From Plumapathes pennacea (lineage: Eukaryota; Cnidaria; Anthozoa; Antipatharia; Myriopathidae), in the NCBI GenBank assembly GCA_964036295.1, contig OZ038467.1, positions 16,465,670-16,529,669 on the forward strand: a stretch of 64,000 nt of DNA. Reading direction: 5' to 3'. This document shows positions 51,892-62,167 of the stretch, in pieces. Position 1 is the stretch's first letter. Every line of letters begins with the position of its first letter. The notes beneath the pieces were generated by a model. That model was not told where the DNA came from. It searched no databases and worked only from the letters and a program-made list of their open reading frames with translations. Made by a program: the position numbers and the translations under genes.

Positions 51892-52330
51892 GTAGGATAA
51901 CTTTGATGTTAAAATGACTTGTTCCGACTATTCTGTAAAACTAATAATTATACAGTGCTTGCTGTGTTACACAACCTGAAGCAAACATTGCGACGAACTT
52001 TTCCAAGCTTGCAACAAGTTCTGTATGGCGAGGGTTTTATATTCATCCTAGTAAGAAAATTACTTAAAAGACTTTTGAATTTTCAGTGGTTTCTCTAGGT
52101 TTGCCCCTATTCCCCTAACCCGCAGCCAAGCCTCTGCAAACAGAGTTAGGATGTAACACTGAAACTAGCCAAATACGTATGTAAGTGGTTGGAATTCTAT
52201 TTCTGTTTTTTGTTTGACTGCATACCGTTTTATAAAATAAAAGTTATATAACAAGCGCTCTGATAGGTTCCCAAACCGTGTTTGCATTGGGCTATTGCAA
52301 TGTACGATAAAATGTAAACTTTGGAGAGGG
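51892..52330. other. Intron stretch, possible MITE end
   Basis: The phrase acaagcgctctgataggttc at about 52251, with ttttataaaataaaagtta before it, resembles the ends of other elements (53845). No coding. Confidence 0.3.
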
Positions 52331-52339
52331 GAAATGAAA

Positions 52340-52780
52340 GTAAGCCAATTGCTGCTTTTATAGGTTGAATATTAAAACCATCCAGACCTTCACTTTTACT
52401 ATTTTTTTAGTAATGATACTATTGTACAGATTTCACTGGAAGTTGTGGGGGAGAAAAAGAGATTGTTGTAGTAAGTTCCTGTCATGTATTCTTTGTAGTT
52501 ATTAGTGTTAGTTTGGGGAATCTTTTTGGCTAGGCATGATCCAATATTAGCAAAGTAGTTGTTAAATTTCTGTGATATTTGTTCCAAATTGGTATATTGA
52601 CCACCTGAATTCTTCATAATCATTGGCTTTAGGCAGGATTGCTTTTTGGAGATTACTGATTTAATAACTGACCAGGTGTTCCTTAAAGAGCTAATCGAGG
52701 TTAGTTTATGATGATAATACAGTTTTCTGGCTATCTTTATAATGTTGTTATACTTCTTACGGTATTTGTTATATTTAAGC
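52340..52780 (-). pseudogene. LINE 2 linker and start of RT
   Basis: The minus strand reads NKYRKKYNNIIKIARKLYYH, then LRNTWSVIKSVISKKQ, then ISQKFNNYFANIGSCLAKKI. After a frameshift at about 52400 it continues KSEGLDGFNIQPIKAAI, the opening of the RT domain. It is colinear with the fragment at 53870-54086 across the insertion. Confidence 0.75.
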
Positions 52781-52963
52781 AATATAACACGAGTTTCCAT
52801 GTCTATGTACTCTTATATAAACACGCGGGATGTTGGGAGAACACGAGAAAAAGTTCAAAATCACGAGCCGCTTCGGCGAGTGATTTTGAACTTTTTCGAG
52901 TGTTCTCACAACATCCCAAGTGTTTATATAAGAGTACATAGACATGGAAACGAGTGTCATATT
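52781..52963. mobile_element. 183-bp foldback (hairpin) element inside a LINE
   Basis: The arms 52781-52868 and 52878-52963 are near-perfect inverse complements (gtttccatgtctatgtactc, then ttatataaacac, then gttgggagaacacgag; centre gccgcttcgg). It is part of an insertion that continues to about 53870, where tttccatgtctttgtactta recurs once more at 53800-53820. Confidence 0.8.
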
Positions 52964-53870
52964 GCTTTTATAAAATAACGAAGCTTTTATTACCTGAAAG
53001 AACTTTATATTGAAAATGATCAAGTTCAAGATTCTCCCGAAAACCGTCAAAACGCACGCTCGTCCAATCGGAAAGTCTGTTTCACGGCACTTCGCTCAAG
53101 TCAGTCCATGAATGAAAACGGAACACCACTCCCGTTCACTTGAAAAACTTGACAGGCTGTTAAATGAAGATGAATTTCGCAAGAAATGTGTCGGATATTA
53201 GTACCACTGTTTGTCAAGAATTCAGAAGAACCGGCGAGAATGTTTTGAGCCGTCAGGTTTCAACTTTCAGGACAACGGTGTCACTCGACGTAAACATGTC
53301 TGCACAACAACACTATTCTGCTGAAGAAGGTAGTTTGTACATTTGTTTGCTTTACTTGAGCATTACTTGAACTCTGCCGGACGACAGTCAACTCCATTGA
53401 ATTGACTCAACAGCTTTTGTGCCACCGAGCCGACAGCCGAGACAGATTCATTAGCGAAGACTGTTTGTGCCTTCATCACCATAAACCTACAATTATTCGT
53501 GTGAAACTCCGGTGATCTAAGCCATCTGTTACTAGCTACGAGCCACAGGAGACGAAGGTATAAAGGTTAGAAACTTTAGAGAATGTTCTTTGACTGTGTA
53601 ATTGTTGGCTTTCTGTCTCACGGTTTCCGAATTAAATTTCATGCAATATTCAGACAAGTTTTCTTCACGCTGCTTCACTAATTGCACATGATTTGCACAC
53701 GGCTTCACTATTTGCTCTAATAGCCCACTGCAGTTTCTGTAACACATGAATCTTTGAAGTAGGGGACGACACGCAGTCTTTTTATTTCAGGATTCGTCAT
53801 TTCCATGTCTTTGTACTTATTTATAAAATGGTTTTTTAACCAATCAGAGCGCGCGTAGTATCATAGTTAT
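52964..53870. mobile_element. Remainder of insertion in LINE 2
   Basis: The sequence lies between the foldback and the resumption of LINE coding. Its right end (tttataaaatggttttttaa, then ccaatcagagcgcgcgtagt) is typical of non-autonomous DNA elements. Internal open frames (53164-53370 plus, 53532-53747 minus) have no domain. A segment 53268-53332 mimics an aldehyde oxidase exon but fails the phase test. Confidence 0.45.
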
Positions 53871-54266
53871 TTTATAATTCATTTTATTTTCTGGTGTTGG
53901 ATTGATTTTAGCCTGTTTATAAAGAGAGTTCTTTCTCCTGCATGAAGCAAGAAGCCCAGAGGTGAACCATGGTTTTGAGTTGTTCTGGGACATTGAATTG
54001 ATTTGCTTAATAGGGAAGCACTGGTTATACATTGGGGTTAGATAAGTCTGAGAATTGATCATATGCATCACTAGCTGATGGGGCATTTATAATCGAAGAC
54101 CAGTCTGTTCTCAGTAGTTTTAAACGAAAGGATATCATTCTCGAGTATCGAGGTTGAGGGTGCATGTCATAAATAAGTTTGAGATTAGTCATTTGAAATA
54201 TAGGAAGATGGTCTGATATGTCAGTGTACAATAAACTACTTGTTATGTCATAGTCTAAATTATTTG
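53870..54266 (-). pseudogene. LINE 2 endonuclease end and linker
   Basis: The minus strand resumes after the Helitron-like element with NNLDYDITSSLLYTDISDHL, where SDH is the endonuclease His box. It then reads YSRMISFRLKLLRTDWSSII, and in the next frame YNQCFPIKQINS, KPWFTSGLLASCRRKNSLYK. Frameshift near 54060. Confidence 0.8.
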
Positions 54267-55650
54267 TCCCCGAACGAAGTGAGGGAAATACTCACGACAC
54301 TAATGCAGTAATATTATACCGCCTACTTGTGTTATACCGCCTACTTGGGGACTCCAAGCCTGTCGCCATCTCGAAATTTAACGTTGTCTGTCAGTCAGTC
54401 AGTCTGTCTGGCGTACGACTTTAGGCGCGGTTACCCCGCTAACCAATAACAAAGGCCGGATCGATCACGTGTGCCCTGTTGTTTTACTCGGAATAGCTTA
54501 GAGAAATTAGATTTGAACGAAGCATTTAGATTTGAACGAAGCAACAATATATCGTAGCTGCGTTCCCGAAAATGGAAAACTTAACTGAAAAACTTGAAAC
54601 ACAACAGTCTCGCGAAGCTCGTCTTCAAATGAGAAGGGAACAGGCACGAGCAAGGCAAAATCGTGAAACGAGCGAACAACAGCGCATGAATGCCGATCAA
54701 AAGCGACATGAACAGAAGCGGGTAACACAGACAACTCCGCAAAGGGAACAGCGCTAATGAAAGCAAATCGGGAGCTTCAGACGCCGTTTTGTGTTAAACT
54801 CAGATACTTATTTAGAAAGGACAAGCAACAAAGGTTAGTCAATGGAAATCGAACAATCACCGTGACAAATATATTCTATCCCGTATAGCTTGTAACTCGA
54901 TCACTTCAAGAATGTATTAAAATCTGTATGCTGATCATTTTCCCTCGAAGTATTGTTTTACTATGCTTCTGTCGCCAGTTTCGGCTACCGTATTCACTCA
55001 GAGCAATCGGAACTTGGAGTCTTGAATGATTTAGTCAGATGTCTTATTTTTCTGTAATCTGACACGCGGTGATTGCAGCGAGAATCGTTCACAAGCCCTT
55101 AGAAGTATTACTGGGTCTGAAGCCCGTGTATAATTTGAAGTAAACTGTTCAAGTTTTGCTTTGATTCTGGGAGAAATCTTGCTGTTTTGAGTGGGTTCAC
55201 ATACAAAACAATTCGAGCCTATTAAATATGCATGCCTGAGTCTGGTGCATGCAGTAGTAAAAATAAATCGCACGGGAAGCCTATTTAATTGTACTGCTTA
55301 TGAATTCAAAATTGGAAAATCAGTGTTCCTTTTTTCCCGTACTACGACGGCCGACCAACTTCAAACTTTGAGTATTAAATTTCGAGAACGTGCTTGGCAG
55401 ACTGTATGAATTAATTTGACGTGCCGACCGTGAGAAATACGTACTTCGTCATGCAATCGATTCTTTTTTCAACGCAAAAGTATAACACACACCATTCTTT
55501 TTCTCCTTCCTTTGCGTGTAGCACTTGAGTTCGAAGAAAAGATTGAGTCAACATTTCGGTAAAACAAAGGCTACTCTTGTTGGGAGTTACCAAAGTAAAA
55601 GTCCCATCAATGGCAGAGTGAGGGGGTATATGCGATTATCGTATTTCTAG
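54267..55650 (+). mobile_element. Helitron-like element, TCCCCGA family, copy 2 (1384 bp)
   Basis: It begins TCCCCGAACGAAGTGAGGGA and ends gggggtatatgcgattatcg-tatttCTAG, followed by T. Joining 54266 to 55651 restores the LINE reading frame IDNIFTNNLDYD without added bases, so there is no target duplication. The left neighbour is G, not A. Internal sequence is about 90% like copy 1 throughout. It carries the small basic ORF at 54572-54754. Confidence 0.75.
54572..54754 (+). CDS. Small Arg/Glu-rich ORF of TCCCCGA family, copy 2
   Basis: The 61-codon frame MENLTEKLETQQSREARLQM continues RREQARARQNRETSEQQRMN. It is aligned with the ORFs in copies 1 and 3, with the same start region (gcgtt..cgaaaatg). 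Conservation of the frame across three diverged copies suggests former selection, but each is short and of uncertain expression. Confidence 0.45.
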
Positions 55651-56660
55651 TAAAGATGTTATCAATGAGGGTAGCAGAGTGGTCTGTTATTCTAGTAGGT
55701 TTTGATATGAGGAGATAAAAGCTATTAGTGTTCAGTAGATCCAGGAAGTCTTTAGTTGGTTTATGAGTATCAGCATCGAGAACATTTATGTTAAAATCTC
55801 CCACTAGATAAGTTGTCTTATTCTCAAAGCTGGTTTTTGACAGAGTACTGTTAATACTTTCATTAAAATCCTCTATACTCACATCAGATGGTTTATAGAC
55901 ACAGCCTATAGTAATATTTTTGCGATTGGTCTGGATTAATTCAGCAAATACAGAATCATATCTTTTTTAATTGTTTGATTCAAGGTCTGGGCGAGCTTTG
56001 TAGTTATATTTAGAGTTTATATATATAAACCTACACCACCTTTTTATGATCCCTGACATTAGATAAAAATTAAATCCTGGAAGGTTGAAAATGTCTTTGT
56101 TATGTTCATCCAGCCATGTTTATGAGATACCAAGAGCAGAGAATGAAATTTTGAGTGTTTGCAGATATTCACTTAATTCCTCTGAGTGCTTCTTCAGACG
56201 TCTGATATTTAGATGGAATAGGGAAAAGGACTCAGTAGGTTTGCTGTACAGTTTGTTAAATTCTTTAAAGGTATAGTGTGCACATTTAGTAAGGATGTTA
56301 GAGTTACCAACAAATATGTTATTATCAGGATCAATATCAGAGTTAAGAAGTAAGTGGTGAGAATCTGGATCTTCTAGAAATGGGTTAAATTGTTTAGTCT
56401 TCATTGAGTCCGTGTCAAAATGTGTATCAAAAATATCTTATAGGTCATAGATTGCTAGGTAATAATCCTCATCATCATCTAAGTGGTTAAATGGAAAAAT
56501 GGCTGATGTGCATGCTGGGCAAAACCAAGTATCACCTGCAGCACAGAGGTTATTGAAGTCATCTTGGGTTAGTTTAGCACACTTGATATGGTTTTTTTGT
56601 AGGCAAATGTCGGCAATGCATCGCTCGGCGATTTTGATGTACAGAGAGATGACAGATAGA
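55651..56660 (-). pseudogene. LINE 2 ORF2 N-terminus: PHD-like finger and endonuclease
   Basis: On the minus strand the upstream part reads AERCIADICLQKNHIKCAKL, then TQDDFNNLCAAGDTWFCPAC. This is a PHD-like zinc finger (C..H.KC......WFC..C), followed by FPFNHLDDDEDYY and an in-frame stop. It continues from 56404 with SLFHLNIRRLKKHSEELSEY (endonuclease start, LNIR), then about 55920 KNITIGCVYKPSD, TTYLVGDFNINVLDAD (GDFN box) and SKPTRITDHSATLIDNIF, ending at the Helitron-like insertion. Several frame breaks occur around 55960-56100. Confidence 0.75.
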
Positions 56661-56958
56661 GCACGGGTTTCTAGTAGGAATTAGATACAGTAACACTTAC
56701 AATTAACATAGCTAAATTAAATAATAATTAAACAACACTTATAGTATGGCAACAATAATAACACTATTAACAGGAAGTAGTTGTAACAGAGCGATATACT
56801 AGTAATTGGAGAAAATGAGAATGAGAATATGTGAATTTGCAGATGGTCTGAGGCTGACAATTACTTGCATGTGAAAGAAAGTGTAACAATAGCTGAATTC
56901 ATGAGTACGATTTATCGTGTAGTTGTCAGTTTATAGTTATATACAGTACTTCACTCAG

Positions 56959-57480
56959 TTAATGCTTATCGAGCAGTTGTTTGCATTGTTTGATGTTGGT
57001 GCATCTCTCGATGAGGGATTGGTTGGTTGGTCTGAAGCAGATTGTTCCATCGATGGTCCAGACTTTGTCAACTTTGTCTTGCCCATTTGCTCGAATATAC
57101 TTCAGGATGTCCCGTCTTGCTTGGGTAAGGTCCTCTTGAACTGAGAACGGTCGCCTTCGGTCCTTTAGTATACGACGTTTTTGTAGTATACTAACTTTGG
57201 TGTTGTGTGTTGTGAATCTCACGATGATCGGACGAGGTTTGTCAGTCCTCTTCCCGATTTGATGCGATCTGCTGATGTTGCTCGCATTGATCTCAAGGTT
57301 TAGTTCGTCTTTAATGAAAGACAGGGCGAGATCATCACTGCAGGCGGTGTCTGTTTGTGGGATGCCGAATATGCGTATATTAGTGCGTCGGGTGTACTGT
57401 TCTAGTCGATCATTTTCGTCCGCCAGATCACTGATCTTGACCTCGGCTGCATCAATAGGCCTTTTGCAGTTAGCGGTCAC
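56959..57480 (-). pseudogene. LINE 2 ORF1, L1-ORF1-like RNA-binding protein
   Basis: The 173-codon open frame on the minus strand has a coiled-coil end (LADENDRLEQYTRRTNIRIF) leading into NIRIFGIPQTD, then SNISRSHQIGKRTDKPRPII, VRFTTHNTKVSILQKRRILK and FSVQEDLTQARRDILKYIRA. This is the RRM plus C-terminal domain pattern of L1-type ORF1 (transposase_22 family). It is intact over this stretch, but the start of the coiled coil is cut off at 57480. It may bind the LINE RNA. Confidence 0.8.
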
Positions 57481-57970
57481 GTGACCTAACCACCCTTAAA
57501 TCGAGAAGCAGGGTTAAAATGCCCAGAAATGGAAAGAACAGGTCGATATCAGTAAAATGTCCGAGTTTCAGCCCTATATGTTGGATACAAGCAAAATGAG
57601 AACGAAAACAAAATTCTTCCTTTTATTAGGAATTTCTGTTGCTTAGGGCACATTCGGTTAAGGTGCCTCCGGAGTTTCATCGGGCGCACTCGTCCATAAC
57701 AAACTTTGTCCATAACACTCGTCCATAACTTTTTTGGCTTTTATGCGATTCCTATAAACCTTTGAGAAACGTTGCAGCTATCATTCATCAATAATATTCA
57801 CAATAAGAATAGTGACAGAATTCGACTTCGAATTAGAGAAATATTTTCAGTGACCTTATAGCTTAAGTGGAAAGCACTTTTTGAACAATCACACCCAGTG
57901 AAAAGTTTTGCTGTTTTTTTTTTGTTTTGTTTTTTTGTTTTTTTTTTGTTTTAATTTCTAACAAACTTGT
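57481..57970. other. Stretch with short direct repeat and T-rich tract
   Basis: cactcgtccataac and its variant ttgtccataac recur three times at 57687-57730. A T/G-rich tract (tttttttttgttttg...) lies at 57915-57950. I see no gene. Confidence 0.4.
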
Positions 57971-57974
57971 TAAA

Positions 57975-58190
57975 ATCTCATTGTAAAACTTGTAAACTTG
58001 TAAAACTTGTTAAATCTCATTTCATTAATAATATTTGGTATTTTCAGGAATTGTTTGTATAATTTATCCTTAGTTTTTACTGATTTTAAAATTCCTCTAG
58101 TAATCCATGGACTTCTCTGCTTTGTTTTAAAAAAATCTATTCTTGTTTTGTCTACTGATTCGAAGAAGCGTCTGTAATGTAAGTAATATA
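57975..58190 (-). pseudogene. LINE linker fragment
   Basis: The minus strand reads RRFFESVDKTRIDFFKTKQR, then SPWITRGILKSVKTKDKLYK, QFLKIPNIINEM. This is the segment between endonuclease and RT in CR1/L2 LINEs (PWxTxxILxSxxxKxxLYKxFL). It is an isolated third LINE scrap, distinct from the equivalent segment of LINE 2. Confidence 0.65.
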
Positions 58191-59100
58191 ATGTAAGAAT
58201 CGATAAATGATGGCGCGTTAATACTCGGGTCCAGTGAAAAGCAGCAATGGTTTATTCGTGAGGTCGGAATGATTTCCCACCGTATATGAACTTCACCATT
58301 GGCCGGAATATTTGCCGACAAAAGAACGAAGGCTTGCGAAGCCTTGTGGTCAGTCAAAGCGAAGATTAGTTCTTCGGGCAAATTCTTGTTCGTGGTATTG
58401 CCTTTGCGAGAATTGAAGCTTTTGAAAGTATGTATGCCGAAGCCGCTTGAACGAAAGGTTACTGCCTATACTGAATCAGGTATTGACGTTTCAAGCATCG
58501 TCCGATTTTTATGACAAACTTTGTGTAAAAACCACGCTTCACACCGTAACGGTACGGTACGTATGTATGTCGATCATGCCGTTATCATTTTTGTCAATAT
58601 TTTAGTCGGCAGACCATAAATATAGGTCAGCAAAGCGTACGTGAAGCTATTTGCTAGTTGATGATAGTCCATGATAGTGCATGATAGTTCGTGTGCAAAC
58701 GAGTGTGAGAGTTTGAACTATCTTCACCGTTTGATCGGGACTTTACACTAAGCCAGCTACATACTTTGCATGACCAAACAAAAATGCACAAACCTAACAG
58801 AAGTATAGTTTGCTAAAATATTTCAAGTCGTTGTGCAAATTTCTGCGAGGTAAACCAGATTTTGGCTCATTATCGTTCGTAAAGTAACACACTCTAGCCA
58901 AACAAATCTGTTTCTTGCAATCTTTGGACGGTGGTGAAAAAGAATTCACAGTAAAATTTCTTTTCGATTGTTTTACTTATATCTTATATATTAGTTATAG
59001 CTCCCCCTTCTGAAATTCTGAACCACAGACATTTTATAAGCAAACACAGCTCAAACATATCACAGTCGATCTGCATTCTGCAATTATGTCATGAAAATAA
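58191..59100. other. Intron stretch without recognised gene
   Basis: Short direct repeats tgatagt(c/g)catgata occur at 58660-58690 and cgttacgg/ccgtaacg-like inverses at 58545. No domain. Confidence 0.35.
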
Positions 59101-59586
59101 TCATGTGTCAACAAAAATATTAGCGAACACAAGAAACTCTGGGAACTGAATATGCTTTACCTTTGATAAGTCACATGTCATGGTCACACCATACAGATCA
59201 AACAGCCGTGTTCTTTCTTTTGTGCGCAGAGCGTATATCGCGAATGTTGTCACTCTGTTGGGAAATGTCGCTCTAAATGTGAATCTGTCTCGCCAGACGC
59301 TGCAGCAGTGTGTGGAGATGTCAGCCAGGGGGCTGAAGGGGGTGCAGAACTTCCAAATACAACCAAAGAATCGGCAAAACTCACAGCCGCCATAATAGTG
59401 CCTTGATTCACTACGTGCGAGAGAGGCAACTATATTTAGAAGACCCCTCCCTTGAGAGGAAATTTGGCACATGACATTCTGTCGCCAAGTTAGGACATTA
59501 GCACGTAAACTCTTTACTGGAAGTCTTCGCGTTATATGAGTTAAGTAGATAATAAAACACAAACGTTCTCGCAGGTCCTGTACCAC
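59101..59586 (-). other. 161-codon open frame of unknown nature
   Basis: This is one of the longest single open frames in the window. It reads MVQDLRERLCFIIYLTHITR, then YYGGCEFCRFFGCIWKFCTP and TRLFDLYGVTMTCDLSKVKH. There is no domain I recognise. The Cys/Phe-rich composition and lack of obvious splice sites leave open a repeat-derived frame. It could equally be an exon of a gene on the opposite strand. Confidence 0.25.
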
Positions 59587-59589
59587 GAC

Positions 59590-60000
59590 GGCTTTAATAT
59601 AGATTACATTTCATGCCCCTTTCCCCTGAGTAGTTTTTGCCACATAGACGGGGGGACATTTTAATGACTTAATGAGAACGGCTGATCACCTGTCGCCCAT
59701 CGCCCAAGGCGCCGACATAGAAGCTATTAGCATATTGCAAATAGCTTCAAAAATGTGAAGCACCTATGTGGTTGTTTGCTTTTATCGACGCTCAATGGCC
59801 ATGGACGATCTTGTCGTTTACGATATGTCTTCAAATTTGGCAAGATAATTTAACACAACTTTGAAAGTACATCGTTTATGCCAGAGCCCTGGAACGAAAG
59901 GTTACTTTGGTGTTCTTGTTATATAACGAGTTCGGTATCAAATTATTAAAACTTCACTCGATTTTTCTGATGAACTCTGCAAGAAAACAACACTTGCTTG
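59590..60000. other. Intron stretch without recognised content
   Basis: I see no domain or repeat match. It ends at the left border of the third TCCCCGA-family element. Confidence 0.3.
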
Positions 60001-60186
60001 TCCCCGAGCGAAGCGAGGGTAATAATCACGACGCTAATGCAGCTAAATCAGTTTATTTGAAGACTCCAAGCATGTCGCCATCTCGAAATTTAATGTTCGT
60101 GTGTGTCGTGTCAGGTACGACTTTTTAGGCCAGGTTCCTCAAGCGTGGTTACTCAGGAGCCTAAGCACTGACGCAATCGATCAAGC

Positions 60187-60390
60187 GTGTCCGCCAGTAG
60201 TTTTACTGACACTCGGAAAAAAAACCATTTGAACGAATGTGTGGCTGTATTCACGAAAATGAATTTGAAAACTAGAAAACTTGAAACACAACAGTCTCTC
60301 AAAGCTTGTCTTCAAAAGAGAAGGGAACAGGCACGGGCAAGGCGGAATCAGGAAACAATTGAACAGCGCCAAATACATCTGGAGAAGAGA
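60187..60390 (+). CDS. Small Arg/Glu-rich ORF of TCCCCGA family, copy 3
   Basis: The frame reads AVFTKMNLKTRKLETQQSLK, then KRREQARARRNQETIEQRQI. It is closest to copy 1 (FTKMNLKTGKLD...). A stop after LEKR shortens it relative to copy 1, and the following capital-letter similarity (TPQREQRLKAN) continues in the next codons, so a premature stop is likely. Confidence 0.45.
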
Positions 60391-60690
60391 TGACAATCAC
60401 GTGCTGAAGAAAAGACTCCACAAAGAGAACAGCGCTTGAAAGCAAATCTGAGTGATCAAATTCAATTTTCTCCTTCAGTTGAAAGTGTACTGTATTGTAC
60501 AGTATAGAGAATATATAGCTTTTTGTACCTTTTTAACTCGTGAATGCGCTTGCGCAATGAACGAGTTATAGCAGTTGGGGGAAAATTCACTCGGTTGGTT
60601 GGTCGATTCTAAGTTAACAAATGCGGTTTTGTTACAATCCGCTGACCAGTGCATAAGGCAGGCCTTGTAGCCGATCACATTATAAACAAA

Positions 60691-60896
60691 ATGGCAGCCT
60701 CGCGGTTCAGAATATTGGACTGCCGGCCAAAAAAAGAGGACATCGAGAATCTCAAAAGTGATGAACTAATCTTTCGCGTTTGGAGTCCTTCGATTATCAA
60801 GGAAGTGTGGACTTCGCATGGATTTTTAACTCCATCCGATCGTTGCGTTTGGAGAAAAGTCGCCATGGTTCGCGCTTCGCAATCAACACAACACAC
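60691..60896 (+). CDS. Candidate exon in the cargo of copy 3
   Basis: From ATG at 60691 the frame reads MAASRFRILDCRPKKEDIEN, then LKSDELIFRVWSPSIIKEVW and TSHGFLTPSDRCVWRKVAMV, up to a strong donor ACAC|gtaagc at 60897. Composition is protein-like. A start codon after atcaca-rich upstream sequence and a consensus donor suggest a first coding exon. No domain is recognised. The next candidate coding block starts at about 61141. Confidence 0.35.
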
Positions 60897-61140
60897 GTAA
60901 GCTTTTATAATATTGTATACATAATACGGTGTTTCTCATGCATAAACTCAAAACATCGTTCATTTATTTTAAATTTTGGGGCTTCGATCGACTATGCTTC
61001 GGCTGTAATTCGGGAAGTACTCGTAAAAGTCACCTGACAAATCACACTGTTTGCAGCTACTTGCGATTTGCCATTTGTTCAGTTTGGGGCATGCTCTTGT
61101 CAGAGTAACTTTGTTCCGTGATCCAGGACTTTTTTTAGCG

Positions 61141-61931
61141 CAATGGCTACCTGTGTGAATAGCGATGTTTGTAATAAGTCCCGTGTATATTCAGGGACAG
61201 AAACATCAGAACAACCCTCGACTCGCCAGGGTGATAATTCGATAGGCGAGGAGACGTGCCCAGAGTATGTCGGATTCCCCGCTCGCTAGGGTTATGCCAT
61301 AGCTATGGAAAGCAAGAAACCGAAAGTGCAAGTGAAATATCAGAACATCAAAGATAAAATATGCCAGCTTATTAAAGGCAAATTCCAGCAAATCAATGCC
61401 AAATACCAACAAATCAAAACCAAATATGAACAAATGTGTACCAAATGTGAGCAAATCTATGCCAAACACGAGCAGACATGTGAGTGCAACTCTGTGAATG
61501 ATCAACATGCCAAAAATAAAAGTGAATTTACAGATCAGGGATCACTTCTAAAAATATCAACTGATAATCCAGCAAGCGCTTCTGTTTTGCATGCAGATGA
61601 AATGGAGAGGTGCAGGACGTCTAGGGTAAGGCTTGTTTCTACACATGGGTTGCATTCTAGAAAGAAACGTGAAAGAGAACCTTCCAGAATTCCTTACAGG
61701 AAAGTGATCAAATTATTTAGAAAGACAAGAATAATTCGAGATGCTGTCAAATCATACCTTAAGAAGTGCATTCCAAGTTCATCTAAGCTCAAACTTGTGC
61801 TGTCAAAGTGTAATCGTTATCAATTCACTGAACGGTTTGGCAGATCAAAATCTGCATTATCCTTAAAAAAAGTACTTTGTGACGCAAAACTTGTACCTAT
61901 CTGTTGTGCGGCTGAGAACATTAAAGCATAA
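61141..61931 (+). CDS. Unrecognised basic protein in the cargo of copy 3
   Basis: A block from ATG 61143 (MATCVNSDVCNKSRVYSG...) ends in a stop at about 61287. The long frame starts at ATG 61305. It has a seven-residue tandem repeat (KFQQINA, KYQQIKT, KYEQMCT, KCEQIYA, KHEQTCE; 21-bp DNA repeat 61380-61484), probably helical. The C-terminal domain REREPSRIPYRKVIKLFRKT, then AVKSYLKKCIPSSSKLKLVL and SKCNRYQFTERFG resembles the one at 1700-2150. After the stop at 61929, coding-like sequence seems to go on in another frame to about 62160 (LKELKHCQVQTYHVSHRVIS). Function unknown; a nucleic-acid-binding role is only a guess from the basic charge. Confidence 0.45.
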
Positions 61932-62167
61932 GAAGTCACCACTGTTTTGCATATGTTGATGAGAGAATATTAAAAGAATTAAAACACTGTCAGGTCCAAA
62001 CCTATCATGTATCTCATAGAGTCATATCTCTAAGTGGGCCATCAGATCAATGCAGTACAAATGCTAATTTAGCTGCACGTGGTGCCTCAGTTGCCAATTC
62101 AGTTTCATTACTAGAATTCAGGTTGTCTGAATTAAATAGAACTGCACTTGACGTTGGAGGTGGTGAT

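Larger units (their letters stand above)
52330..57480 (-). mobile_element. L2/CR1-type LINE, broken by two insertions
   Basis: On the minus strand: ORF1 (57480-56959), then ORF2 with a PHD-like zinc finger (about 56650-56500), endonuclease (56404-55651 and 54266-about 54060), linker (54086-53870 and 52775-52400) and the first RT codons (EGLDGFNIQPIKAAI) to about 52340. A Helitron-like element (54267-55650) and a foldback-led insertion (52781-about 53870) split it. The RT core and 3' end are absent. It is dead. Confidence 0.8.

Noticed and set aside
53268-53332. Possible next aldehyde oxidase exon (TVSLDVNMSAQQHYSAEE between a tttcag and a gtagtt)
   Set aside because: The previous exon ends in phase 0, but this frame needs phase 1. 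It lies inside an insertion within LINE 2, and the phase-0 reading has a stop.
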